From NCBI RefSeq assembly GCF_040687965.1, contig NZ_CP156084.1:3472501-3536500 (forward strand): a stretch of 64,000 bases of DNA, in the 5' to 3' direction. The notes below the pieces were generated by a model. That model searched no databases. It was not told the origin of the DNA and saw only the letters and a list, made by a program, of their open reading frames with translations. The translations under genes were made by a program, and so were the position numbers. Below, one piece after another: positions 9,203 through 17,327 of this stretch. This DNA is from Methylocystis echinoides. Its GTDB lineage: Bacteria; Pseudomonadota; Alphaproteobacteria; Rhizobiales; Beijerinckiaceae. Every line of letters begins with the position of its first letter. Position 1 is the stretch's first letter.

Positions 9203-9814
9203 TCAATGAGAGGGGCTTTTCGCCTCGAGCGGACGAACCTCGGCGGCCATGAGCCCCTTGGGGCCGTCGCCGTAGCGGACGAGGAGGCTGTCGCCAGGCT
9301 TCAGCTCGGTCATGCCGAAGCGGCGCACCGTCTCCATGTGCAGGAAGATGTCCTCCGTCCCCTCCCCGCGGGTAAGGAAGCCGAAGCCCTTCACGCGGTT
9401 GAACCACTTCACAATAGCAATTTCATAGCCGCTCGTCGGCTTGACCTGCACATGGGTGCGTCCCGCACAGGACTGCGCCGGATGCACGGCCGTCGACTCG
9501 TCCATCGCCAGGACGCGGAACACCTGCATGCCCTTGGCGCGCTTCTGCGCCTCGCACACGACGCGCGCGCCTTCGAAAGCGGTCTGCAACCCGCTGCGAC
9601 GGAGAATGGTCACATGCAAGAGGATGTCCGGCGAACCATCGTCCGGAACGACGAAGCCGTAGCCCTTGGCGACATCGAACCATTTTATTCGGCCTGCGAC
9701 CTCGACTAACTCGAGGCCCTCTTCGCCTTCGGCGGCGGGCGCAGCGCCCAACTCGTCCTCAAATGTTACCTTCGCTCCCAACCGACCAACTCCCCCAGTG
9801 CTGATCCAGAGCAT
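9203..9814 (-). CDS. Protein with two cold-shock domains
   Basis: Two CSD folds are fused. The first is near residues 40-105 (GRIKWFDVAKGYGFVVPDD, then DILLHVTILRRSG). The second is near 130-200 (AIVKWFNRVKGFGFLTRGE, then DIFLHMETVRRFG). Each carries RNP1 (KGYGFV, KGFGFL) and RNP2 (DILLHV, DIFLHM), so binding of single-stranded RNA or DNA is expected. The linker has a cysteine in AQSCAGRTH. Single-CSD proteins are about 70 residues; this double form is a known alphaproteobacterial variant. The start is uncertain. An ATG at 9814 is used here, but a TTG about 33 bases downstream has GGGGGAG at good spacing and could be the true start. Confidence 0.85.
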   Translation of the reverse strand: MLWISTGGVGRLGAKVTFEDELGAAPAAEGEEGLELVEVAGRIKWFDVAKGYGFVVPDDGSPDILLHVTILRRSGLQTAFEGARVVCEAQKRAKGMQVFRVLAMDESTAVHPAQSCAGRTHVQVKPTSGYEIAIVKWFNRVKGFGFLTRGEGTEDIFLHMETVRRFGMTELKPGDSLLVRYGDGPKGLMAAEVRPLEAKSPSH

Positions 9815-10232
9815 TCGACCGGCGCAGACGGCGAGCAATCACAAACTCGAATCTCTGCGTGCCAAATGAATCACTGGGGGCAAGATAACATCGACAGCCC
9901 GCCATCCAACCAGAGATTTTTTAACAAAGCGCGAATCGCTGTGGATACACGTGCTGCGAGCACACCCTTGTTATAGCTCGCTTTCCCGCGAGATGGCCGC
10001 AACAGATTCAAACCAAAACGGTTTTGCGCCCGTATCCAGGCGCGAAGCTGCGGCGGCAGGCTCGACCGTAGGCGCCGGCCCGAAAAAATCCGTATCCGGT
10101 GCGTGAATTGGCCACAGCCGCCCCGCCCGTCGAATTTGACAAATTGCGCGGAGCGCGCAATCGAAACACAGGCGTACGAGGGCCATTGAACCGCCGGCGC
10201 CCGTTTTTTCCCGTCTCACCTGGAGCCGTCGC
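9815..10232. other. Divergent intergenic region
   Basis: These 418 bases lie between the divergent double-CSD and class III aminotransferase genes and must hold both promoters. I see a TTGACA-like hexamer near 10136 on the plus strand and a run of six T near 9916. There is no hairpin strong enough to call and no supported reading frame. Confidence 0.5.
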
Positions 10233-11684
10233 ATGACCGACCTGTCGACCGCGCCGTCGAGCGCTTCCGCCGAGAAGGGCGCGCACGGCGCCTCTCCTTA
10301 TGATCTCGCGGCGCTCGTCGCGGCCCGGGAGGACGAGCGTTTCGCGCTCCATTCCAAATATCTCAACGAAATGTGGGTGCGCGTTCTCAAGACGATCGGC
10401 TATGACGTCGGCTTTACGCGCGGCCTCGGCGCTTATTTATGGGATCGCAAGGGCGACCGCTACCTCGATCTGCTCAGCGGCTGGGGCGTCTTCGCGCTCG
10501 GGCGCAACCATCCTGCCGTGCGGGAGGCGCTGATCAGCGTTCTCGACGGCGAATTCGCCAATCTGGTGCAGCTCGACGTCTCGACTCTCGCCGGCGTTCT
10601 GGCTGAGAAGCTCGTCGCGCGCGCGCCCTATCTGGACAAGGTTTTCTTCGCCAATTCCGGCGCAGAATCGGTTGAAGCGGCGATCAAATTCGCCCGCGCG
10701 GCGACAGGCCGTCCCGGGATTCTGCATTGCGCGCATTCGTTCCACGGCCTCACCTATGGCTCGCTGTCGATGAACGGCGACGATATTTTCAAAAAGGGCT
10801 TCGGGCCGCTTTTGCCCAACGCGCAGGAAATTCCGTTCGACGATCTGCCGGCGCTCGAGCGCGCGCTCGCCGGACGCGATATCGCCGCCTTCTTCGTCGA
10901 GCCCATTCAGGGCAAGGGCGTGAACATTCCCTCCGACTCTTACCTCGCCGGCGTGCAGGCGCTCTGCCGCAAATACGGCACGCTCTTCGTCGCCGACGAA
11001 ATCCAGACCGGACTCGGCCGCACTGGCCAATTTTTCGCGATCGACCATTATCCCGGCGTCGAGCCGGACATGATCGTCATCGCCAAGGCCTTGTCGGGCG
11101 GCCATGTGCCGGTCGGGGCGGTGATCACCCGCAAATGGGTCTTCGACAAGGTCTTCGACCGCATGGATCGCGCCGTGGTCCATGGATCGACGTTCAGCAA
11201 GAACGATCTGGCCATGGCGGCGGGCGTGGCGACTCTCGAGGTCCTCGCGAATGAACGCGTGGTCGAGAATTCCGCCGAGAAAGGCGCGCGCCTGCTTGCC
11301 TCCTTCAGGAAGATGGCCGAACGCTATGAGCTCGTCTGCGATGCGCGCGGCAAGGGGCTGATGATCGGCGTGGAGTTCGGGCCGCCGAAATCCTTCAAGC
11401 TCAAGGCCGCGTGGAACCTGCTCGAGACGGTGAATTCGGGCCTGTTCTGCCAGCTCATCTCCATTCCGCTGTTCCGCGACCACAAAGTGCTCACCCAGGT
11501 CGCCGGCCACGGCAATCACACGATCAAGCTGCTGCCGCCGTTGACGCTTACGGACGCGGATTGCGACTGGATCGAATCCTCCTTCGACGCCGTCATCGCC
11601 GAGGCGCACAATGCTCCTTCGGCAGTGTGGTCGCTCGGCAAGACGCTCGCCGAACATGCGATCAAGGCGCGCGTTTCGCGGTGA
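10233..11684 (+). CDS. Class III PLP aminotransferase (candidate hopanoid aminotransferase HpnO)
   Basis: This 483-residue fold-type I transaminase has FANSGAESVEAAIKFARAAT (cofactor phosphate), FVADEIQTGLGRTG (the Asp that contacts the pyridine N) and MIVIAKALSGG with the Schiff-base Lys. The N-terminal segment HSKYLNEMWVRVLKTIGYD and the phrase LSGWGVFALGRNHP differ from ornithine/acetylornithine enzymes. As I recall, they resemble the hopanoid enzyme HpnO, which makes the terminal amine of aminobacteriohopanetriol. No other hopanoid gene is in the window, so the substrate remains inferred. The upstream region lacks a strong ribosome site, but the N-terminal extension is plausible. The nearest alternatives are other ornithine-type omega-aminotransferases. 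Confidence 0.85.
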   Translation: MTDLSTAPSSASAEKGAHGASPYDLAALVAAREDERFALHSKYLNEMWVRVLKTIGYDVGFTRGLGAYLWDRKGDRYLDLLSGWGVFALGRNHPAVREALISVLDGEFANLVQLDVSTLAGVLAEKLVARAPYLDKVFFANSGAESVEAAIKFARAATGRPGILHCAHSFHGLTYGSLSMNGDDIFKKGFGPLLPNAQEIPFDDLPALERALAGRDIAAFFVEPIQGKGVNIPSDSYLAGVQALCRKYGTLFVADEIQTGLGRTGQFFAIDHYPGVEPDMIVIAKALSGGHVPVGAVITRKWVFDKVFDRMDRAVVHGSTFSKNDLAMAAGVATLEVLANERVVENSAEKGARLLASFRKMAERYELVCDARGKGLMIGVEFGPPKSFKLKAAWNLLETVNSGLFCQLISIPLFRDHKVLTQVAGHGNHTIKLLPPLTLTDADCDWIESSFDAVIAEAHNAPSAVWSLGKTLAEHAIKARVSR

Positions 11685-11953
11685 TTGCCGGCGCGGCTTC
11701 ACGCGCAACCGCAAGTCTGAACGGGGCCAACGTAAGTTGGCGGTGATGGTTACGCCGTTCCGCAAAGCCTGTCGCAACGGGTTCGCCAGTGTTTCCCGGG
11801 GCATTGTACGAGCACACCGGGAGACACGCTCTTGAGGCGGGCGCTGGAAAAGTTCAACGCGCAAGCGGCTCCGGATCCGCCTCCAGGGGAGCCCCTACCC
11901 CCGATACAAGCGACCGCGCAGCATTGCGTGTGATAACTGAAGCGGCCCTCGCG

Positions 11954-12199
11954 TCACCAACGGCGATAAACGGCGCCGCCATAGGGGCCGCGCACGACAG
12001 CTCCGCCGCCGTAGGGGCCGCGATAGACAGCTCCGCCATATGCGGGACCGTAGAAGCCCCGCCGCACGCCGACCGCGCCGTTCGGCCCCGCGCAGCCGGC
12101 GCGATAGACGCCGCGCGCGCAAACCACGGCGCCCGCGTCGGGCATGGCGGCGAAAACGGACGAAGCGGCGAGCGCCGTGATGATCAGAACCTTTTTCAT
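11954..12199 (-). CDS. Small exported Gly/Tyr-rich protein
   Basis: This 81-residue protein starts MKKVLIITALAASSVFAAM, a clear Sec signal peptide, with GGAAGCAGG just upstream of the ATG at 12199. The mature part has two cysteines (VVCARGVYRAGCAGPNGA) and then repeats built from GGAVYRGPYGG. I recall similar short proteins with a VCARGVYRAGC core in many Hyphomicrobiales; their function is unknown. It is probably periplasmic or surface-exposed. A further in-frame ATG upstream would give an unlikely leader and is rejected. It is one of three neighbouring Gly/Tyr-rich exported genes, and the other two are on the opposite strand. Confidence 0.75.
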   Translation of the reverse strand: MKKVLIITALAASSVFAAMPDAGAVVCARGVYRAGCAGPNGAVGVRRGFYGPAYGGAVYRGPYGGGAVVRGPYGGAVYRRW

Positions 12200-12442
12200 C
12201 CTGCTTCCTTCAAACGAGGCGCCTCGGCCGGTGCGGCGTGCAACCCAACCTGAACGTAACAGATTCGCAGGCCTCTCGATGCATTTTCGCAACTCGAGCG
12301 GATTAGCCATCCGCTAACCGCCTCCCCGCGGGGAACGAAGCTTGCCCCCTTCCCTGTCGGCGCGCGCCGCGCGCGCGTCTTTCGGACCGTTTCGACGCAA
12401 AGCGTCCCAGTTCGGTTCGATCCGACAGGAAGGGCGTCGGTC

Positions 12443-12997
12443 ATGTGTTTTAAATTGGGACTCTGCGCGCTCGCACTGGCCTGCGCATTGACGCCGCCGG
12501 GGCTCGGCCTGGCGCAGGCAGGCGGCGTTGGCGAAGGCGGTCACGGCGGCGGCGGGCCGCCGCCGCCATCGGCGCTTCCCGGCGTCGGCCCTGGCGCTTA
12601 TGCGCCCGGTCAGGGGCCGGTTGGCGCCGCAGGCTGGAATGGCGGCAACTGGCGCGGCTATACCCACGCCGCCCCTTTCGTGGGCGGGGGTTATTACGGC
12701 GGCGAGTACGGCGGCGGCTACGTGGGCGGCGGCGGCTCCGCCAATGTCTTCACCTATAACCATTTCGACAACCGCCGTCGCGACGGCGGCTTCTATGGCG
12801 GCGGCGGCGTGTTCTACGGCGATGACGGCTACAGCCGTCTGACGCCGGCGCGCGCGTCGGAAGACGGCGACGGATATTCGTTCAGAAAGATCGCCGGCGA
12901 AGCGGCCGGAGTCGAGCGGCCTAACCCACACGTCATCCATCTCCCCGATTATCGGCACGGGATGCGCGCCGGCGCGCGCCGCGACAGCCGTCACTGA
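12443..12997 (+). CDS. Exported Gly-rich protein
   Basis: This 184-residue protein starts MCFKLGLCALALACALTPPG, a signal peptide ending near GLAQAGG. AGGAAGG lies before the ATG. The middle is Gly/Tyr-rich (GGGYYGGEYGGGYVGGGG), followed by a more ordinary C-terminal part with FTYNHFDNRRRD and PHVIHLPDYRHG. Codon use is as GC-rich as in the neighbours. I do not recognise a family. The low-complexity Gly/Tyr region suggests a flexible surface or periplasmic protein. Only 27 bases separate its stop from the next Gly/Tyr-rich gene, so the two probably form an operon. Confidence 0.7.
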   Translation: MCFKLGLCALALACALTPPGLGLAQAGGVGEGGHGGGGPPPPSALPGVGPGAYAPGQGPVGAAGWNGGNWRGYTHAAPFVGGGYYGGEYGGGYVGGGGSANVFTYNHFDNRRRDGGFYGGGGVFYGDDGYSRLTPARASEDGDGYSFRKIAGEAAGVERPNPHVIHLPDYRHGMRAGARRDSRH

Positions 12998-13024
12998 ATT
13001 GCGAGACAACCAGGAGTGAATCGT

Positions 13025-13513
13025 ATGCGTGCAAGAATAAGTGTGAAACCGATGATGGTTGCGGTCGTCATTGGTCTCGTCGCGGCGGGCGCGGCGGCGC
13101 AAGCGCAGGATTTTGAGCAGCCCTTCTTCGGCGGCGGCTATGCGCCCGCGCCCGGCTATGCCTATGGCGGCTACGGGCAGAGCTATGGGGGACTTGGGGC
13201 CAGCGTCGGGGTAGGAGTCGGCGTCGCGGCCGGCGCGGTCGGCTACGATCAGGGCTATTACTATGGCGGCTATCAATATCCGGCCGGCGGCTATGGCGGC
13301 GGACCCTATCGCCGCGCCGCCTATAGCGCCGCCGACGTCTATGTCAGCGGCGGCTATCCCGCGCCCTATGGGCGCCGCTACGCGCCCTACCCCGTCTATC
13401 GCCCCTACGCGCGCGGCTATTACGCGCCGACCCCGGCGTATGGCGGCTATTACAACGCCGGCTACTCGCCCTATCGCGGGCTGCGGCAGCGCTGCCAATG
13501 CGTGCTTTACTAA
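13025..13513 (+). CDS. Exported Gly/Tyr-rich protein with C-terminal cysteine pair
   Basis: The ATG at 13025 has AGGAG about 8 bases upstream; an upstream GTG at 13016 would overlap that site. The 162-residue product opens with a basic MRARISVKP and a hydrophobic segment ending AAQAQD, a signal peptide. The rest is Gly/Tyr/Ala/Pro-rich, with repeats such as YGGYQYPAGGYGG. It ends RQRCQCVLY, which places two cysteines at the extreme C-terminus. No enzymatic motif is seen. It follows a similar gene and faces ilvE across an intrinsic terminator. It may be a structural or adhesive surface protein; no function can be assigned. Confidence 0.7.
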   Translation: MRARISVKPMMVAVVIGLVAAGAAAQAQDFEQPFFGGGYAPAPGYAYGGYGQSYGGLGASVGVGVGVAAGAVGYDQGYYYGGYQYPAGGYGGGPYRRAAYSAADVYVSGGYPAPYGRRYAPYPVYRPYARGYYAPTPAYGGYYNAGYSPYRGLRQRCQCVLY

Positions 13514-13542
13514 AAAAATGCGGCGGCCCTCGAGGCCGCCGC
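13512..13542 (-). terminator. Intrinsic terminator of ilvE (possibly bidirectional)
   Basis: A perfect 9-bp stem GCGGCGGCC/GGCCGCCGC (13520-13528 and 13534-13542) encloses a 5-base loop. On the minus strand it is followed by seven T (13518-13512), the classic rho-independent form. It lies 28 bases after the ilvE stop and directly after the stop of the convergent Gly/Tyr-rich gene. Confidence 0.9.
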
Positions 13543-13570
13543 TCGAATCATCAGGATCGACGCCGAAGGA

Positions 13571-14443
13571 TCAGGCGTTGACCGCCTTGTCGTAATCCTC
13601 GACGAGCGCGCGGGAGAGCGCGCCGGGAACGAAAGTGTAAGGTCCGACCTCTGCGACCGGCGTGACTTCCGCACCCGTGCCGCAGATGAAGCATTCCTCG
13701 AAGCTCGCCATCTCTTCCGGCATGATGCGGCGCTCGATCACCTCGACGCCGCGCTGCTTGGCGAGGTCGATGACGGTGCGGCGCGTGATGCCATCGAGAA
13801 AGCAGTCGGCGATCGGCGTATGCAGCGCGCCGTCCTTCACAAAGAACACATTGGCGCCGGTGCATTCCGCCACCCGCCCCTGCCAGTCGAGCATCAACGC
13901 GTCGGCGTAGCCGCGCCGCTCGGCGCGATGTTTCGAAATGGTGCAGATCATATAAAGGCCCGCCGCCTTGGCCATGGAAGGCGCCGTCTGCGGGTCGGGC
14001 CGGCGATATTCGGCGATGTCGAGCTTGATGCCCTTCATCTTCGTCGCGATGTCGAACATGCTCGGCCAGTCCCACACCGCAATGGCGACATGGATGGTCG
14101 AGTGCTGGGCGGCGACCGCCATCATCTCGCTGCCGCGCCAGGCCACGGGCCGGACATAGGAGTTCAGGAGGTTATTGGCCTTGAGCGTCTCGTCCTTGGC
14201 GGCGTCGAGCTCCTCGACCGAATAGGGAATCTCGAAATCGAGAATTTCCGCCGAGCGCTTGAACCGCTCCGAATGTTCGGTGGACTTGAAGATCTTGCCG
14301 CCATAGGCGCGCTCGCCCTCGAAGACGCAGGAGCCGTAATGGAGGCCATGCGAGAGAACATGCAGCTTGGCGTCGCGCCAGGGAACCAGCGCGCCGTTAT
14401 ACCAAATGAATCCGTCGCGCTGATCGAAGGGCGGGACACTCAT
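13571..14443 (-). CDS. ilvE: Branched-chain amino acid aminotransferase
   Basis: This 290-residue fold-type IV PLP enzyme makes valine, leucine and isoleucine from their keto acids using glutamate. Near the N-terminus are HVLSHGLHYGSCVFEGERAY and YVRPVAWRG. The cofactor lysine lies in MAKAAGLYM (the family has SKASGNY-like variants here). AECTGANVFFVKDG and CFLDGITRRTVIDLA follow. The ATG at 14443 (MSVPPFDQRDG) has GGAG upstream and replaces a longer frame from 14509. The gene ends at a strong intrinsic terminator. Upstream and divergent is the MarR-type regulator gene, as in other alphaproteobacteria where ilvE and petP/petR are neighbours. Confidence 0.92.
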   Translation of the reverse strand: MSVPPFDQRDGFIWYNGALVPWRDAKLHVLSHGLHYGSCVFEGERAYGGKIFKSTEHSERFKRSAEILDFEIPYSVEELDAAKDETLKANNLLNSYVRPVAWRGSEMMAVAAQHSTIHVAIAVWDWPSMFDIATKMKGIKLDIAEYRRPDPQTAPSMAKAAGLYMICTISKHRAERRGYADALMLDWQGRVAECTGANVFFVKDGALHTPIADCFLDGITRRTVIDLAKQRGVEVIERRIMPEEMASFEECFICGTGAEVTPVAEVGPYTFVPGALSRALVEDYDKAVNA

Positions 14444-14584
14444 GGCAGGCTCCGGGAATGCCACGTCCGGAAGGGGCCGAAGGGCCGCGTGGACGCTGCG
14501 CGTCAGCACTAGCCATCGGTCGGAAATATGTCAATATAGCTGACGTAAAGGCGTGTTACGGAAAGACCAGCCCGGAGCCGGCGT

Positions 14585-15157
14585 TTGAGCGAGCTTTTGC
14601 AGCGAAAAACCGCGGCGCGGGGCGCTGAAGGCGCCGTCGAACCGATCCGCGGCGCGCGCGCGGCGCCGCCTCTGGAGGACGACGCCGAGGCGCTCGATCT
14701 CGTCGAGCTGTTTTTCTTCGCCTATCGCGACTTCGTCGGCGACGCCGACCGGCTGCTCGAGAATTACGGCTTCGGCCGCGCCCATCACCGGGTGCTGCAT
14801 TTCGTCAGCCGCCGGCCGGGCCTGACGATCGCCTCGCTGCTCGACATTCTCAAGATCACCAAGCAGAGCTTGAACCGCGTGCTCAAGCAGCTCCTCGACG
14901 CCGGCTTCGTCGAGGCGCGCGCCGGCGCGGCGGACCGGCGCCAGCGGCTGCTTTACCCGACCCCGCGCGGCGGCCAGCTCGCCCGCGAATTGGCCGCGCT
15001 GCAATCGGCGCGCTTCCGCCGCGTGCTCGAATCGCTTCCGGCGGAGACCCGTGGCGCGGCGGCGGAGTTTCTCTTCGCCATGCTCGACCCCGAGGAGCGC
15101 GCGCGCGTGCGCGCCCATCTCGGCCGTCTCGACATTGGCCGGAGCGCGCGATCATGA
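14585..15157 (+). CDS. MarR-family regulator, PetP-like
   Basis: This 190-residue protein starts at TTG (14585) with GGAG about 8 bases upstream. A disordered N-terminal 35 residues precedes a winged helix-turn-helix: HRVLHFVSRRPGLTIASLL, then ITKQSLNRVLKQLLDAGFV as recognition helix, and ADRRQRLLYPTPRG as the wing. The gene ends with ATGA, overlapping the next gene by four bases. A MarR-type gene coupled to an OmpR-type response regulator matches the petP-petR pair described upstream of petABC in Rhodobacter capsulatus, though the cytochrome bc1 genes are not here. It is a cytoplasmic DNA-binding protein whose targets are unknown. Confidence 0.85.
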   Translation: MSELLQRKTAARGAEGAVEPIRGARAAPPLEDDAEALDLVELFFFAYRDFVGDADRLLENYGFGRAHHRVLHFVSRRPGLTIASLLDILKITKQSLNRVLKQLLDAGFVEARAGAADRRQRLLYPTPRGGQLARELAALQSARFRRVLESLPAETRGAAAEFLFAMLDPEERARVRAHLGRLDIGRSARS

Positions 15158-15897
15158 GCGTCGCCGCGACGCGCGCCGCTCCGTCGAAAGGCGCCCACAT
15201 ACTCGTCGTCGACGACGACAAGCGCATCCGCTCGCTGCTCGCGCGCTATCTCGTCGGCGAGGGCTATCTCGTGTCGTCGGCGGCCGATACGCGAGAAGCC
15301 TCGGAGCGGCTGCGCGACTTCGCCTTCGACCTCATCGTGCTCGATGTGATGATGCCGGGCGAGAGCGGCACGGCCTTCGCCGCGCGGCTGCGCGACGGGC
15401 CGGAGCCCTTGCGCTCGGCCCCGATCCTGATGCTCACCGCCCTCGCCGAGACCGCAAATCGCGTCGAGGGGCTGGAGGCCGGCGTGGACGACTACCTCGC
15501 CAAGCCCTTCGATCCGCGCGAATTGTCCCTGCGAATCGCGAGCATCCTGCGCCGCGCGCGGCGCGCCGAGGCGGCGGATCCCTTGGTTCGTTTCGGCCCC
15601 TTCGCCTATAATCCGGCGCGGGGCGAACTCACGCGCGCCGGCGACCCCGTTCGACTCACGACGCGCGAGCGGGACCTGTTGCAGACGCTTGTTCAACATG
15701 CCGGCGCCATTGTCTCGCGGCAGACTCTGTCGAGTCGCGCCTGCGAGCACAGCGCCGCCGAGCGGACGGTCGACGTCGAGATTGCGCGCCTGCGCCGCAA
15801 GATCGAGACCGACCCCAACGCGCCTCGGCATTTGCAGACGGTGCGCGGCCAAGGCTACCGGCTGCTCGTCGAGCCGCCGCTCAAAATGCAAGGCTAG
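15154..15897 (+). CDS. OmpR-family response regulator, PetR-like
   Basis: The 247 residues comprise a receiver domain (about 15-135) and an OmpR/PhoB winged-helix effector (about 150-240). Receiver landmarks are ILVVDDDKRIR (acidic pocket), LIVLDVMMPG (phospho-acceptor Asp), MLTALAE (switch Thr) and YLAKPFDP (invariant Lys). The effector has LTTRERDLLQTLVQHAG and RTVDVEIARLRRKIE, ending VRGQGYRLLV. The start overlaps the MarR gene by four bases and the histidine kinase begins 8 bases after the stop, so these three genes are one transcription unit. It probably acts as the cognate regulator of that kinase. Confidence 0.92.
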   Translation: MSVAATRAAPSKGAHILVVDDDKRIRSLLARYLVGEGYLVSSAADTREASERLRDFAFDLIVLDVMMPGESGTAFAARLRDGPEPLRSAPILMLTALAETANRVEGLEAGVDDYLAKPFDPRELSLRIASILRRARRAEAADPLVRFGPFAYNPARGELTRAGDPVRLTTRERDLLQTLVQHAGAIVSRQTLSSRACEHSAAERTVDVEIARLRRKIETDPNAPRHLQTVRGQGYRLLVEPPLKMQG

Positions 15898-15905
15898 AGG
15901 CTTTC

Positions 15906-17276
15906 ATGTCGCTTGTGATCAACGACGTCCTGTCCGCGCCGCGCCAACTGTGGCGCAATTTCGCCGACTGGCTGCACGCGCGCATGCCGAAGGGCCTTTA
16001 TGCGCGCGCCTTGCTCATTGTCATCCTGCCGGTCGTGCTGCTGCAGTCTGCGGTCGCTTATGTCTTCATGGAGCGCCACTGGGAGGTCGTGACCTATCGC
16101 CTCTCAGCGGGCGTCGCCCGTCAGGCGGCGGCGGTTGTCGATATTTACCGGACCTTCCCGGATGACGCCGAGCACAGCCAGTTGCGGCGCATTGCGGCGC
16201 TCGATCTCAACATGGAGCTGTCGATCCTCCCCAGGGAGCCGCTGCCGCCGCCTGTGACGAAGTCGTCGCTCTTCGCCTTGCTCGACAAGGCGCTGAGCCG
16301 GGAGCTCTCACGCAAGCTCCTGCAGCCCTATTGGATCAACACGAATGTGCCGGGCAATCTGATCGAAATCCGCGTCGCCCTCGACGACGCGACGCTTCGG
16401 ATGCTGGTCACGCGCACCCACGCCTACGCCTCGAACTCCTATATTTTCTTCATGTGGATGGCGATTGCCTCCATCATCATCCTCGCCATCGCCACCTCCT
16501 TTCTGCGCAATCAGATCCGCCCCATCCTGCGGCTGGCGCAGGCGGCGGAGGAGTTCGGCAAGGGCCGCGACGTGCAGTTCAGCCCGCGCGGCGCGCGAGA
16601 AGTGCGCCAGGCCGGCGCCGCCTTTCTGGAGATGAAGCGGCGCGTCGAGCGCGCCATCGAGCAGCGCACGACGATGCTCAACGGCGTCTCGCATGATCTG
16701 CGCACGATCATCACGCGCTTCAAACTCTCGCTGGCGCTCATGGGCGAGAGCAACGAAGCGCGCGAGATGCGCAAGGACGTCGACGAAATGGAGCGGATGG
16801 TCGAGGCCTATCTCGCCTTCGCCCGCGGCGACGGCGGCGAGGCTTCGGCGCCGACCGACATGCGGATGATCCTCGAGGAGCTGAAAGCCGACACGGAACG
16901 GCGCGGCATCGGCGTGACGATGAAGGTCGACGGCGACCCGACGCTCGACGCCCGGCCAGCGGCGATCAAGCGCCTGCTCGCCAATTTAGTCGGCAACGCC
17001 CAGCGTTACGGGCAGAAGCTGGAGTTCTCTCTCGACAACGACGGCGAGACGATGACGATCCATATCGACGACGACGGCCCCGGCATCCCGGTCGAGCGGC
17101 GCGAGGACGCCTTCCGGCCCTTCTATCGCCTCGACGAGTCGCGCAATCAGGACAATGGCAATTCCGGCCTCGGTCTCGCCATCGCCCGCGACATCGCCCG
17201 CTCCCATGGCGGGGAGATCGACCTGGACCGCAGCCCGCTGGGCGGACTGCGGGCGACGGTGACGCTGCCGATCTGA
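15906..17276 (+). CDS. Membrane sensor histidine kinase, partner of PetR-like regulator
   Basis: This 456-residue protein has a first transmembrane helix near residues 33-55 and a periplasmic sensor of about 120 residues. A second helix (FFMWMAIASIIILAIATSFL) and a HAMP linker with NQIRPILRLAQAAEEFG follow. The dimerisation domain carries GVSHDLRTIITRFKLSL with the phospho-acceptor His. The ATPase domain has LLANLVGNAQRYG (N box), DDDGPGIP (G1) and SGLGLAIARD (G2). This is EnvZ-like architecture. It lies 8 bases after the response regulator gene. The signal is not identifiable from sequence. Confidence 0.92.
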   Translation: MSLVINDVLSAPRQLWRNFADWLHARMPKGLYARALLIVILPVVLLQSAVAYVFMERHWEVVTYRLSAGVARQAAAVVDIYRTFPDDAEHSQLRRIAALDLNMELSILPREPLPPPVTKSSLFALLDKALSRELSRKLLQPYWINTNVPGNLIEIRVALDDATLRMLVTRTHAYASNSYIFFMWMAIASIIILAIATSFLRNQIRPILRLAQAAEEFGKGRDVQFSPRGAREVRQAGAAFLEMKRRVERAIEQRTTMLNGVSHDLRTIITRFKLSLALMGESNEAREMRKDVDEMERMVEAYLAFARGDGGEASAPTDMRMILEELKADTERRGIGVTMKVDGDPTLDARPAAIKRLLANLVGNAQRYGQKLEFSLDNDGETMTIHIDDDGPGIPVERREDAFRPFYRLDESRNQDNGNSGLGLAIARDIARSHGGEIDLDRSPLGGLRATVTLPI

Positions 17277-17327
17277 ACGAGCGCCCCTCTCTCCGCGTCC
17301 GGGAGCAGGAGCCTCGAGGCGGCTGCT

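Noticed and set aside
10437-11864. Minus-strand frame of 475 codons opposite the class III aminotransferase
   Set aside because: Antisense shadow; the plus frame has all PLP motifs.
12314-13498. Minus-strand Ala/Ile-rich frame of 394 codons
   Set aside because: It spans two plus-strand genes with signal peptides and ribosome sites, and is only the complement of Gly/Tyr repeats.
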